DNA of 64,000 nucleotides from CAWAND01 sp963797485 (GTDB lineage: Bacteria; Chloroflexota; Anaerolineae; Anaerolineales; E44-bin32), in contig CAWCPF010000003.1 in assembly GCA_963797485.1 (NCBI GenBank), positions 992,001-1,056,000 on the forward strand, written 5' to 3'. Positions 9,163 through 17,667 of the stretch are shown piece after piece (positions within the stretch are counted from its first letter, which is position 1; each line of letters opens with the position of its first letter). Made by a program: the position numbers and the translations under genes. Below the pieces are notes generated by a model, which saw only the letters and a list, made by a program, of their open reading frames with translations, made no database searches and was not told the origin of the DNA.

Positions 9163-9605
9163 GGATCGCTGTTGCCGCCGACCATGCCGGCTTTCCGCTG
9201 AAATCGGCCATCATCGCCCTGGTCCGGTCCGAGGGCCACGAAGTGCTGGATCTGGGGACCGACTCGACCGAACCGGTGGACTACCCGGACTATGCCGAGA
9301 AGGTGGGGCGCGCTCTGCAGGCGGGAGAAGCCGACCGGGCGGTGCTATTGTGCGGGTCGGGGGTCGGGGCGGCTGTGGCAGCCAACAAGCTGAAGGGGGT
9401 TCGGGCCGGGTTGTGCCACGACACGTACTCCGCCCATCAAGCCGTCGAACATGACAACGTCAATGTGCTGGCGCTGGGGGCAAGGGTCATCGGGCCGGCA
9501 TTGGCTGAGGACCTGGTTCGGACGTATCTCCGGGCCGAGTACAGCGGCGAGGCCAGGCATGCGCGCCGGCTGGCCAAGATCGACGCCCTCGAGCGCACCG
9601 GCTGA
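9159..9605 (+). CDS. rpiB: ribose-5-phosphate isomerase B
   Basis: A 148-residue protein matching the RpiB/LacAB fold: N-terminal MRIAVAADHAGFPLK, the phosphate-binding CGSGVG loop with its catalytic Cys (about residue 65), and HDTYSAHQAVEHDNVN. It interconverts ribose-5-phosphate and ribulose-5-phosphate, supplying transketolase. The ATG at 9159 overlaps the tkt TGA. The frame is open further upstream inside tkt, but that extension has no family similarity. Confidence 0.95.
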   Translation: MRIAVAADHAGFPLKSAIIALVRSEGHEVLDLGTDSTEPVDYPDYAEKVGRALQAGEADRAVLLCGSGVGAAVAANKLKGVRAGLCHDTYSAHQAVEHDNVNVLALGARVIGPALAEDLVRTYLRAEYSGEARHARRLAKIDALERTG

Positions 9606-9630
9606 CGGCCCTGCCACCCAGCCTAGCGCC

Positions 9631-10437
9631 ATGACACGACGCGCCTCGATCCGGCCGCTGCCCGGGCGGGTCATGCACGGGGCCGCGGAGCCCATCTTCG
9701 ACCGCCTGCCGGATTCGGTCAGAGCCAATCTGCTGCATCCAACATCCGAGAACGCTCTGGTCTGGAACGCGCTTTACCCGCGCCTGTGGCCTGGCCGGCG
9801 GCTCGGTGAGTTGATGCAGTTACGGCCGCTGTGGGGGACTCCCGAGGTCGAATTCCAAGACGAGCTTGTGCGCCCGTATTTCTGGGGTTATGCCGTCGAT
9901 GGTGCGCGCCTGCCGGGCTTGGATGACAGCCTTGAGGCGGTCGACGGGCCGGGGCCCAAAACGGAAGTCGACCTGTTCTTGCTCGGCGAAAGCCAGCTCG
10001 TACTGATCGAGGCCAAGCACACCAGCCAGTTTGGCCGCTGCCGGCGATTTGCCGCCGGCCGCTGTCCGCTGGCTCATCCCTCGCCGGACCAGGCCCTGGA
10101 CGCCTGCCGCTACTGGGACGTCGCCGGGGCCCGCTTCGACCAGGACCTCCACATCCTGCCGCCGCAAGCTGGAGAACCGCGGCCCGAGTGCCATCGCCAC
10201 TACCAGCTGGCGCGCACCTTGCGGGTCGGGCGCGAGCTTGCCGGCCGCCTGGGGCGCAGCCTGCACCTGTGGCTGCTGGCCCCGCAGACAGCCTGGCCGC
10301 GCGGCTTGCGATCGGACTGGCTTGATTTTTCCGAGAGGGTGACCGACCCAGATTTGTGGCGGCGACTGCGCGTCCTTTCCTGGGAGGCGCTGATCCAACT
10401 GCCGCCAATTCATGACCGCAGCGCAACTGACGATTGA
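9631..10437 (+). CDS. hypothetical protein with a possible PD-(D/E)XK nuclease-like core
   Basis: A 268-residue protein I do not recognise by family. Residues around 110-135 read TEVDLFLLGESQLVLIEAKH. An acidic residue at the end of one strand followed by hydrophobics and E-A-K is the spacing expected of a PD-(D/E)XK active site. The flanks hold several Trp and Cys-rich stretches, including CRRFAAGRC, that could bind metal. The ATG at 9631 is taken because the upstream open frame lies inside rpiB. It follows rpiB by 25 bases. Function is unknown. Confidence 0.6.
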   Translation: MTRRASIRPLPGRVMHGAAEPIFDRLPDSVRANLLHPTSENALVWNALYPRLWPGRRLGELMQLRPLWGTPEVEFQDELVRPYFWGYAVDGARLPGLDDSLEAVDGPGPKTEVDLFLLGESQLVLIEAKHTSQFGRCRRFAAGRCPLAHPSPDQALDACRYWDVAGARFDQDLHILPPQAGEPRPECHRHYQLARTLRVGRELAGRLGRSLHLWLLAPQTAWPRGLRSDWLDFSERVTDPDLWRRLRVLSWEALIQLPPIHDRSATDD

Positions 10438-10462
10438 CCCGCTACGACATTTCTGGTACTTT
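10434..10462 (+). promoter_or_regulatory. promoter of the proS leader
   Basis: TTGACC (10434-10439), a 17-base spacer and TACTTT (10457-10462). The expected start, 7 bases after the -10 box, falls on the A of the ATG at 10469. The leader peptide below would therefore be translated from a leaderless message. The -35 box overlaps the stop of the preceding gene. Confidence 0.6.
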
Positions 10463-10468
10463 ATCGGC

Positions 10469-10570
10469 ATGATTGCGCCTTTGGTCTTCGACGTTCTGCC
10501 GGTTCCACCGCAGGTCCCGGCCCCAGCTCCGCGTGGGGACGTCGATTGGCGCGCCGCAAAGGCTGCTTAG
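10469..10570 (+). CDS. proline-rich leader peptide of the proS attenuator
   Basis: A 33-codon reading frame opens at ATG 10469 and ends with TAG at 10568. The middle reads VLPVPPQVPAPAPR, and there are seven prolines in all (residues 4, 11, 13, 14, 17, 19, 21). It lies directly upstream of prolyl-tRNA synthetase. Downstream RNA can form two exclusive structures. One pairs 10532-10544 with 10602-10613 (12 base pairs, one bulged A); the other is the terminator hairpin at 10604-10625. A ribosome stalled at the proline codons would cover the 5' partner of segment 10534-10540 and free it to form the antiterminator. The arrangement matches known amino-acid leader peptides, but translation is inferred. 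Confidence 0.65.
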   Translation: MIAPLVFDVLPVPPQVPAPAPRGDVDWRAAKAA

Positions 10571-10603
10571 CAGCGAGCATCGGCAGGCCCTCTCGATGTC
10601 CCG

Positions 10604-10625
10604 ACGCCCCACGTGTGTGGGGCGT
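10604..10625 (+). terminator. attenuator/terminator hairpin in the proS leader
   Basis: A perfect 9-bp stem (ACGCCCCAC with GTGGGGCGT) and a GTGT loop, followed by TTGCATTG. The U tract is weak. Its left arm is shared with the alternative pairing to 10532-10544, so the two folds exclude each other. Confidence 0.55.
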
Positions 10626-10701
10626 TTGCATTGTGGAAGGCGGGGCGCCGAGCCCGTTTGAGTCATCGAGATCGAATTAACAGTTCCAGGAGGACGCCCG
10701 C

Positions 10702-12459
10702 ATGCGACTGAGCCACCTCTTCAGCCAGACCCTCAGGGAAAAACCCTCGGATGCCGAAATCCCGAGCCATGAGCTCCTGGTGCGAGCCGGTTTCATCCGC
10801 CAGCTTGCAGCCGGGATCTTCAGCTATCTTCCCCTCGGCCGCCGGTCTCTCGACAAGATCGAGGACATCATGCGCTTGGAGATCAACGCCATCGGCGGGC
10901 AGGAAATCACCATGCCCGTGGTCAACCCGGCCGACATCTGGCAGGAGACCGGGCGCTGGTATCAGGTGGGGCCCGAGCTGACCCGGCTCAAGGACCGATC
11001 CGGGCGCGACATGGTCCTGGCGATGACCCACGAAGAGGTGGTTGCCGACTTGATCCGCAAGGAGATCAAATCCTACCGGCAGCTTCCTCAGCTTATCTAT
11101 CACATTCAGACCAAGTGGCGTGACGATCCCCGGCCCCGGGCGGGTTTGATCCGGGTGCGCGAATTCACGATGAAGGACAGCTACAGCCTGGACGCCGATG
11201 AAGCCGGCCTCGACGCGCAGTATCGTGCCCACTACCAGGCCTACTTCAACATCTTCCACCGCTGTGGACTTGATGTGATCGCCGTCAAATCGGATGTCGG
11301 GATGATGGGCGGCGCTATGGCGCATGAGTTCATGTATTTGACGCCGGTGGGTGAGGACAGCCTGCTCTTATGCGACCATTGCGGCTACGCCGCCAACCGA
11401 CAGATCGCCCGCTTCCGCAAGCCGAAGGCAAACGCGGAAGCGCTGGCGGATTTGGAGGAGGTGGACACACCGGATGCCACCACGATTGAAGCGCTGGCCA
11501 ACTTCTTGGGCATCCCTGCCTCCAAGACGGCCAAGGCGATTTTCATGGTTGCCAGCCTGGCTGAGGGCCATGCCGAGATTGAGCGGCCGGTGTTTGCGGT
11601 GGTGCGGGGAGACATGGATCTGAACGAGACCAAGCTGTTGAATGCCCTGGGGGCGAAGGACCTGCGCCCGGCCAAAGAGGAAGAGATCGAGGCCCTCGGC
11701 GCCGTGCCGGGCTATGCCTCCCCCATGGGGATCCACGGGGCAGTCATCGTCGTGGACGACCTGATCACGCAATCACCCAACCTGGTGGCGGGTGCCAATC
11801 GTGAGGGCACCCATATGCGCAACGTGAACTACGGACGGGATTACGAAGCCGATATCGTGGCCGACATCGCCGCCGCGGAAGAGGGGTTTGCCTGCCCCGA
11901 TTGCGGATCGGCTCTCCGGTTGGTGCGCGGCGTGGAAGCCGGCAACATCTTCAAGCTCGGCACGCGCTACAGCCAGGCGATGCACGCCATGTTCCTGGAC
12001 CGGGATGGCAAGGCCCAGCCCGTCATCATGGGTTCGTACGGGATAGGCAGCGGCCGGCTGATGGCCTGCGCCGCGGAAGCCCACCATGATGAACTTGGTT
12101 TGGACTGGCCGGTGACGATTGCCCCGTTCCACGTGCACCTGGTGGCGCTGCGCGGCGGTGAGGAGCAGGCCGAGGCCGTGCTGGCCGAGCTCGAAAGCGC
12201 CGGGCTGGAGGTGCTGTTTGACGACCGCGACGAAACCCCAGGGGTCAAGTTCGCAGACGCCGATTTGATCGGGCTGCCGGTCCGGGTGACCGTCAGCCAA
12301 CGATCGCTCGGAAAGGGCGGGGCCGAGATCAAGCTCCGGCGAAATGCGGATTCAGACATTGTGGCCCTGAGCGAACTGACCGCCGAAATCAAGAAACGCC
12401 TCGAGGCCCTGAAGGCCGAGATCGAGGCCAGAGTGATCGGGGTGCCTTTTAAGGCGTGA
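10702..12459 (+). CDS. proS: prolyl-tRNA synthetase (bacterial type, with editing domain)
   Basis: A 585-residue class II aminoacyl-tRNA synthetase that charges tRNA-Pro. Motif 1 lies around GIFSYLPLGRR and motif 2 around REFTMKDSYS. The YbaK-like insertion that clears Ala-tRNA-Pro spans about residues 225-400. Motif 3 is GSYGIGSGRL. The anticodon-binding domain starts near PVTIAPFHVHLV. An AGGAGG ribosome-binding site precedes the ATG. The 230-base leader carries a proline-rich peptide and an attenuator hairpin, so expression probably responds to charged tRNA-Pro. The gene is intact. Confidence 0.97.
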   Translation: MRLSHLFSQTLREKPSDAEIPSHELLVRAGFIRQLAAGIFSYLPLGRRSLDKIEDIMRLEINAIGGQEITMPVVNPADIWQETGRWYQVGPELTRLKDRSGRDMVLAMTHEEVVADLIRKEIKSYRQLPQLIYHIQTKWRDDPRPRAGLIRVREFTMKDSYSLDADEAGLDAQYRAHYQAYFNIFHRCGLDVIAVKSDVGMMGGAMAHEFMYLTPVGEDSLLLCDHCGYAANRQIARFRKPKANAEALADLEEVDTPDATTIEALANFLGIPASKTAKAIFMVASLAEGHAEIERPVFAVVRGDMDLNETKLLNALGAKDLRPAKEEEIEALGAVPGYASPMGIHGAVIVVDDLITQSPNLVAGANREGTHMRNVNYGRDYEADIVADIAAAEEGFACPDCGSALRLVRGVEAGNIFKLGTRYSQAMHAMFLDRDGKAQPVIMGSYGIGSGRLMACAAEAHHDELGLDWPVTIAPFHVHLVALRGGEEQAEAVLAELESAGLEVLFDDRDETPGVKFADADLIGLPVRVTVSQRSLGKGGAEIKLRRNADSDIVALSELTAEIKKRLEALKAEIEARVIGVPFKA

Positions 12460-12495
12460 GCCGGCGTCTCTTGCCGCTGGAACCCGAACTGGGGA

Positions 12496-13206
12496 TCACA
12501 CGCCCAGATAGGCGGTGCGGACTTCCGGGTTGGCCGCCACCTGATCGGCCGGGCCGTGGATGAAGATTTCGCCTTCTCGCAGAACATAGGCATAGTCGCT
12601 GATCTTGAGAGCCAACTGGACGTTCTGCTCGACCAGCAGCATGGTCAACCCGGTCTCCTTCAGATCCAGGAGCTTCTCGAACAGGTTGACTGCCAGGAGC
12701 GGCGCCAGGCCCAGCGACAGCTCGTCGATCATCAGGATGGTGGGCTCGGCCATGATGCCCCGCGCCACGGCCAGCATCTGTTGTTCTCCGCCGCTCAACG
12801 TCCCCGCCGCCTGGCCGCGGCGCTCTTTCAAGCGAGGGAACATCTCGAACACCCGCTCGAGGTTCCTGGGGATCTGCCCGCGCGCTCTGGAATTGGTGGC
12901 CCCCATCTCGAGATTTTCCTCGACGCTCATCGACGAAAAGAGCTGCCGGCCTTCGGGGACCAGCACCATGCCCAGCTCCGGCCGGCGGTAGGAGGGGATC
13001 GAGGTGATCTCGTGGCCGGCCGAAAGAACCTGGCCGGACCAGGCCTTGAGCGCGCCGACGATGGTGTACAGCAGGGTCGTCTTGCCAGCCCCATTCGATC
13101 CGACCAGCGAGGTCAGCTTGCCGGCCTCCAGGGCCAGGCTGACGCCCCACAAGACCTGCTGCTCACCATAGCCTGACGCCAGCTCGCGAACTTCGAGTGT
13201 AGGCAC
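12496..13206 (-). CDS. livF: branched-chain amino acid ABC transporter, ATPase LivF
   Basis: A 236-residue ATPase: Walker A GSNGAGKTT, Q-loop region VLVPEGRQLF (typical of LivF), signature LSGGEQQ and Walker B ILMIDE followed by LSLGLAP. It ends the leftward liv operon, 13 bases after livG, and converges with proS. With LivG it powers uptake of leucine, isoleucine, valine or related solutes through LivHM. The substrate cannot be fixed from sequence. Confidence 0.93.
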   Translation of the reverse strand: MPTLEVRELASGYGEQQVLWGVSLALEAGKLTSLVGSNGAGKTTLLYTIVGALKAWSGQVLSAGHEITSIPSYRRPELGMVLVPEGRQLFSSMSVEENLEMGATNSRARGQIPRNLERVFEMFPRLKERRGQAAGTLSGGEQQMLAVARGIMAEPTILMIDELSLGLAPLLAVNLFEKLLDLKETGLTMLLVEQNVQLALKISDYAYVLREGEIFIHGPADQVAANPEVRTAYLGV

Positions 13207-13219
13207 GCGCCGCCTCTTT

Positions 13220-13966
13220 TCAGGCTCTCGAACCGAGAGCCTCGGCGATCTTGGGATCGCCCAGATAGGCTTCGATCACCCGCGGATCATTCGAGACCGC
13301 CTCCGGCGTTCCTTGGGCAATGACCTCGCCATAGTCGAGCACCGTGACCCGGTCCGACACTTTCATCAGCGCCCGCATGACGTGCTCGATCATCAAAATC
13401 GTCACGCCTTTGTGACGAATTTCACGAATAGTCTCTACCATCCGGGTGATTTCGGTCAGGTTCAAACCGGCCAAGACCTCGTCGAGCAGCAGCAAGTGCG
13501 GTTGCGCCGCCAGGGCCCGGGCCAATTCAAGGCGCTTCTTTTGAGCCACATTCAGTGTGCCCGCCAGCGCGTCGGCTTTTGGCAGCAGGCCCACAAACTC
13601 GAGTGTCTGCATCGCAATCTCGGCGGCTTCGGCCAGGCTGCGATTTTCTCGGCCGAAACACGAGCCCGCCATGACGTTGCGCACCACGCTCAAATCGCTT
13701 AACGGTCGCGCAATTTGGAAGGTTCGGGCCATTCCCAGCCTGGACAGGCGGTAGGGAGGGGTGCCGGTCACCCGCTTATCCTGGAAGAAGATGTCGCCAT
13801 GGTCGGGTGCGTACACCCCGTTGATCACGTTGAACAAGGTGGTCTTGCCGGCGCCGTTGGGCCCGATCAGTCCGACGATCTCGCCCTGGTCGATTGACAG
13901 ATCGACATCCTTGAGGGCGATCAAGCCGCCGAAAGTCTTGCGCACGCGCTCGATTTTCAGGATCAT
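13220..13966 (-). CDS. livG: branched-chain amino acid ABC transporter, ATPase LivG
   Basis: A 248-residue ATPase with Walker A GPNGAGKTT, the LivG-type segment GMARTFQIARPL and Walker B LLLLDEVLAGLN. The signature is replaced by NVAQKKRLELARAL, where the canonical LSGGQ is expected; LivG proteins often read LxYGxQRRLEIARAL here. Its ATG (13966) overlaps the end of livM. It is the partner of LivF at the cytoplasmic face. Confidence 0.92.
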   Translation of the reverse strand: MILKIERVRKTFGGLIALKDVDLSIDQGEIVGLIGPNGAGKTTLFNVINGVYAPDHGDIFFQDKRVTGTPPYRLSRLGMARTFQIARPLSDLSVVRNVMAGSCFGRENRSLAEAAEIAMQTLEFVGLLPKADALAGTLNVAQKKRLELARALAAQPHLLLLDEVLAGLNLTEITRMVETIREIRHKGVTILMIEHVMRALMKVSDRVTVLDYGEVIAQGTPEAVSNDPRVIEAYLGDPKIAEALGSRA

Positions 13967-14930
13967 TCGAGCAAGCTCCTGAAGGGGGGAAACGCTTCCG
14001 AAGCCAGCCGACGACCCCCGATGGCACGAACAGCACGATGGCCAGCAGCAGCGTGCCGGCGACGGCCAGCTGAACGTTCTTGAACAGCGGGCTGACGATC
14101 AGGAAACCGCGCAGGCCGTTGTATCCGGCGCCGCCCAGCACAGGCCCCAGCACCGTGCCCAAACCACCCAGCATCACCATGACGATCATCTCAATCGAAC
14201 GCTGAAGCTGGAAGGCGTCCCCGGGCTCGATGTTGGCATTCTTAAAGAAGAACAGGGCACCCAGCATGCCGGGGAAGATGGCCGAGGCGACATAGGCCCA
14301 GGTCTTGACCGACGGGGCATCCACGCCCATCACCTCGGCCGCGCCTTCGTCTTCCCGAATCGACATCAAGCCGAGTCCGAATTTGGAATCTTTGATCCAC
14401 GCACTGGCCAGCAGGACCAACACCCCCAGTCCCAAAGTGACATAAAAAGTAAGCCACAAAGCCTTGCCTGCGCCGCCGTAGGCGTCGTAGATGTGGAAAT
14501 TGAGCGTCATGCCCACCGGACCGCCGAACGGCTCGAAGGCATTTGCAAACGCGCGGGCGGCCTCGTTGATGCCGATCGTGGCCAGCGCGAAGTAAGCGCC
14601 CCGGAGGCGCAAGATCGCCTTTCCAAGCAAGAAAGCCAGCAGTGCGGAAGAGGCGCCGCCGGCGACGACGGCCGGAGCCAAGCTCCAGCCCAGGGCCTGC
14701 AAGGCGTACATCCCGATGTAGCCCCCGATGCCGAAAAAGACCACATGGCCGAAACTGACATACCCGGTATACCCCAGCAGAATGTTCAGGCTCGAGGCCA
14801 GGATGATGGCCGTCAACAAGCTGGAAACCATCTCGCGGCGGGCCTCGTCGCCCGTCAGGATGGGCCAGGCTCCGAGGGCCACCACCAGCACGATCGGCAG
14901 CCAGAACGAAACGTGGCGCAGGCGGCTCAT
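13963..14930 (-). CDS. livM: branched-chain amino acid ABC transporter, permease LivM (frameshift near the 3' end)
   Basis: A permease of about 322 residues with 8-10 membrane segments. The LivM signatures are GYVSFGHVVFFGIGGY near residue 60 and VMLGGLGTVLGPVLGG near residue 265. The frame as written runs on into livG. One extra base in the C-run at about 13980-13988 restores the ending FRSLLE and a TGA overlapping the livG ATG, the expected ATGA junction, so this is a likely homopolymer error. Its start at 14930 overlaps the livH stop in the same way. Confidence 0.9.
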
Positions 14931-15790
14931 GGCTTTCGGCTTCCCATGAGGCCGGAGGGCTTGATCAGCAGAATGGTGACAAACAGGACGAACTCGATCA
15001 CGGGCAGCCACGAGTTTGGCATGAAGGCCGGGATCAACCCCTCGAGCGCGCCCAGGATCAAACCTCCCAGCAGCGCGCCGACCGGATTGCCCAGGCCCCC
15101 CAGCACGACGATGACGAAGCTCTTGAGCTGGTAGCTGCCGCCCGAAAGGATGCTGAAGGGGAACAGCGTCGCCAAAAGGCCGCCGGATATGGCCGCCAGC
15201 ATAACCCCGATGGCGAATGCCAGGGCCAGAACTCGAGTGGCCGGGATGCCCATCAAAGCCGATGCCTGGCGGTTGTCGGATACGGCCCGGATATATTTGC
15301 CCGGGCGGGTTCGATAAAGGAACAGGTACAACAGGCCGGTGACCGCCACTGCCGCCAGGGCGGCGGCTACGCGCGTCCACAGCAGCGTGACCGGCCCGAG
15401 GTCCTGGCTGCCAAGCGAGAAATCAACGTTGTAAGGCGAGGTGCTGAAGGCGGCCGTGCTCAGCCCCAGGATGATCATGCTCACCCCGAACGTGGCCAGC
15501 AGGGTCGACAGCGGAGGCGCATTCACGATTCGGTGCAGCGAGATGAAGTACATCACCGCGCCGAAGATCAGGCCGGCGGCGGCGACAAAGACCAATGCCA
15601 GATATGGGTTCATGCCAAAAGCGCTGAAAAGGAAATAGACGCCGAACATGCCCAGGGCGATGATGGCCCCGTGGGCCAGGTTGATGACGTTCATCACGCC
15701 CCAGATCAGGCTCAATCCCATGGCGGCCAGGCCGTACAAGAATCCCAGGAGCACGCCGTCTACCAATGAAGGGATCAGCGTTCGGATCAA
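14927..15790 (-). CDS. livH: branched-chain amino acid ABC transporter, permease LivH
   Basis: An intact 287-residue membrane protein. It opens LVDGVLLGFLYGLAAMGLSL and has GVMNVINLAHGAIIALG near residue 40 and VVLGGLGNPVGALLGG near residue 225, all LivH hallmarks. It forms the inner-membrane channel with LivM. It overlaps livM by 4 bases. A strong hairpin separates it from the upstream binding-protein gene. Confidence 0.94.
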   Translation of the reverse strand: MIRTLIPSLVDGVLLGFLYGLAAMGLSLIWGVMNVINLAHGAIIALGMFGVYFLFSAFGMNPYLALVFVAAAGLIFGAVMYFISLHRIVNAPPLSTLLATFGVSMIILGLSTAAFSTSPYNVDFSLGSQDLGPVTLLWTRVAAALAAVAVTGLLYLFLYRTRPGKYIRAVSDNRQASALMGIPATRVLALAFAIGVMLAAISGGLLATLFPFSILSGGSYQLKSFVIVVLGGLGNPVGALLGGLILGALEGLIPAFMPNSWLPVIEFVLFVTILLIKPSGLMGSRKP

Positions 15791-15810
15791 GCCAGCCTCC
15801 TAGCGATTGA

Positions 15811-15842
15811 GCTCCCCCCGCAGGACAACCTGCGGGGGGAGC
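15811..15842 (-). promoter_or_regulatory. intercistronic stem-loop between livK and livH
   Basis: A perfect 14-bp stem (GCTCCCCCCGCAGG and its complement) with an ACAA loop. On the transcribed strand no T-run follows, so it is not a simple terminator. Such hairpins after binding-protein genes commonly protect the upstream message and lower permease expression; that role here is inferred. Confidence 0.6.
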
Positions 15843-15857
15843 AGCGTGGTTAGGGGG

Positions 15858-17202
15858 TTATGGTTTGGGATACACGGCACTGGCTGTGGCGGCCCCGGCT
15901 GGCCACACGATCTCCTTGACCAGGGCGCCCGAGGCGTCTGTCTGCCACTGGATGTAAACCATCTCATGCCCGATTTGCAGACCATGGGCCTCGGCGCTGA
16001 TATCGAATTTCTCCACGCCAAAGAAGGTCATGACATCCAGTTGCTCGAGCGCCGCCTTGACGGCATCGGTGTCGGTCGAGCCGGCGTTCTCGATGGCCGT
16101 CTGCAGCAGCAGCCCGGCGGCATATCCGCCCGCCGAGTGGTAGGACGGATCTTCATTGTACGCGGCCTTGTAGGCTGAGACAAAGTCCGCCACGCTCGGG
16201 CCGACATACGGGATGCCCATCGAAGAAGCGGCATCGGCGGAGTAGGCAGCGTCCGGTTCCCACTGGCTGGGGCCGACAACTCCGTTGGCGGCGTCGCCCA
16301 ACTGCGCAAAGTCAGGTTCGGGCGGGGCCACGAGCAGCGCCAGATACTTCACGCTGATGTTCTTCTCACCCAGCTGCCGGGCCAGGGTGCTGCCATCGGC
16401 GAAGTGTCCCCCGCCGAGGATGGCGTCCGGCGCAGGCGATAAGCCGGACAGCTTGTTGAGCAGCGCCGAGAAGTCGGTCGTGGTCGGGTCATAGCCCTCG
16501 AACATGGCCGTGGTCAGACCCTTGAACTCGGCATAGTCCTTGGCGGCATTGACCACCGTGGTTGAGAAGCTGTCGGTCGAGTAAATGTAGGCGATGTTCT
16601 TGATCGACGGATCCAGACTGGTGGCCTGATCGATGGCGCCCGCCAAGTACTTCGAGGCCGGGGTATAAGCCTGAAAGACCAGGGTATAGCCCTGTTTGTA
16701 GGTGTTGTCGTCGGCGGCACCGGTGGTGATCATGATCTTCCCGTTCTGCTCGGCGATCACGGCCGCCGCCGCGGCTAAGCCGCTCGAGTAGGGGCTGATC
16801 ATGAAATCGACCTGGTCTTGGGTGGCCAGACGTGTGTACAGCTCTTGAACGCGATCCTTGGTGCTCTCGTCGTCATAGGAAACGGCCTCGAACTTCACTA
16901 TCGAGTTCCCGACTTGCAGGCCGCCTCCGTTGTTCACCTGGTCCATCCACAGTTTCAAGCCGTTGGCCTGGCGGGTCAACTTCTACGTTCAGGCTGCCCG
17001 TCTGCGACGTCGTGAAGCCGATCTTCAGTGTGGTCTCCGTCATCGGCTCGGCAGTCGGAGCGGTCGTCGCCTGCGTTTCGGTCGTGGCTTGGGGGGCCTG
17101 TGTCGCAGGGGCGGTCGTCGGCGTGGCCGCGCCTCCGCAGGCCGCAAGGATAAGGGACACGACGGTGAGTAACGTTCCCAGCTTGAGAGACGAACTCTTC
17201 AT
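15858..17202 (-). CDS. livK: branched-chain amino acid ABC transporter, substrate-binding lipoprotein (one frameshift)
   Basis: A type I periplasmic-binding protein of about 447 residues. A lipoprotein signal peptide ends LILAAC, then comes a Thr/Ala/Pro-rich linker (about residues 22-50) and the binding fold starting LKIGFTTSQTGSLNVE. The frame changes near 16975-16985, after which TRQANGLKLWMDQVNNGGG continues to the stop at 15858. One missing or extra base explains this. An AGGAGG ribosome-binding site precedes the ATG. It heads the liv operon and would capture the solute outside the membrane. Family members also bind amides or urea, so the ligand is uncertain. Confidence 0.9.
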
Positions 17203-17667
17203 GGCTTACGTACCTCCTTAGGTATTGTGTGTATCGCGAAACCAGAGTAGATGCGCTGCGCATCGCCTCCTCTCATGTGCGGCCTGCACCTTCAACTATG
17301 GCCACCATGTTTCATTACTATATCATCCGCAATCAGACGGCCCCGGCGAATGGCCGGTCACGCCGAAAGCGGAATCCCCAATGGGTCGTGAGCGCCACCT
17401 TGTCGTTCGGAAAGACACCGTTTTCGTGGCCCATCGTCAAACAAAAGCTGGCGGGTGGCTGAAGCGGAGTTGATGAGGAGGATTGGGTCGGCCGCCAATC
17501 CCGAACCAGCATACTGAACCACACAAGTATGACACAAGTGACGATTATCCGAGATGCCAATGAGCATACTCCCAAAACAGACCATCGTATTGACACCTAG
17601 AACGCATGTGCTATACTGCATTTGAGTCTCCCCCGTAGGGGGGATTGAGCGAACAAGGAAGGAGCGC
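17203..17667. other. intergenic region between livK and recA
   Basis: A 465-bp gap between divergent genes. The left end carries the livK ribosome-binding site and the right 80 bases carry the recA promoter. The middle (about 17290-17560) is less GC-rich than the genes and has short open frames in several phases with no family likeness. I see no RNA gene or repeat there. Confidence 0.5.
17590..17617 (+). promoter_or_regulatory. recA promoter with LexA-like box in the spacer
   Basis: TTGACA (17590-17595), a 16-base spacer and TATACT (17612-17617): a near-consensus housekeeping promoter. Bases 17598-17613 read TAGAAC-GCAT-GTGCTA, one mismatch from a perfect palindrome and close to the Gram-positive-type SOS box GAAC-N4-GTTC. 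Binding between -35 and -10 would repress recA until DNA damage. A small CCCCC-GTA-GGGGG hairpin lies in the leader (about 17630-17645). Confidence 0.6.

Noticed and set aside
10463..10701. T-box riboswitch upstream of proS
   Set aside because: No T-box consensus (AGGGTGGNACCGCG) or specifier-loop architecture is present; the Pro-rich frame and alternative stems explain the leader better.
13776..15380. A 534-codon frame joining parts of livH, livM and livG
   Set aside because: Only the central livM part has family similarity; the ends are shadow frames created by a probable one-base error.
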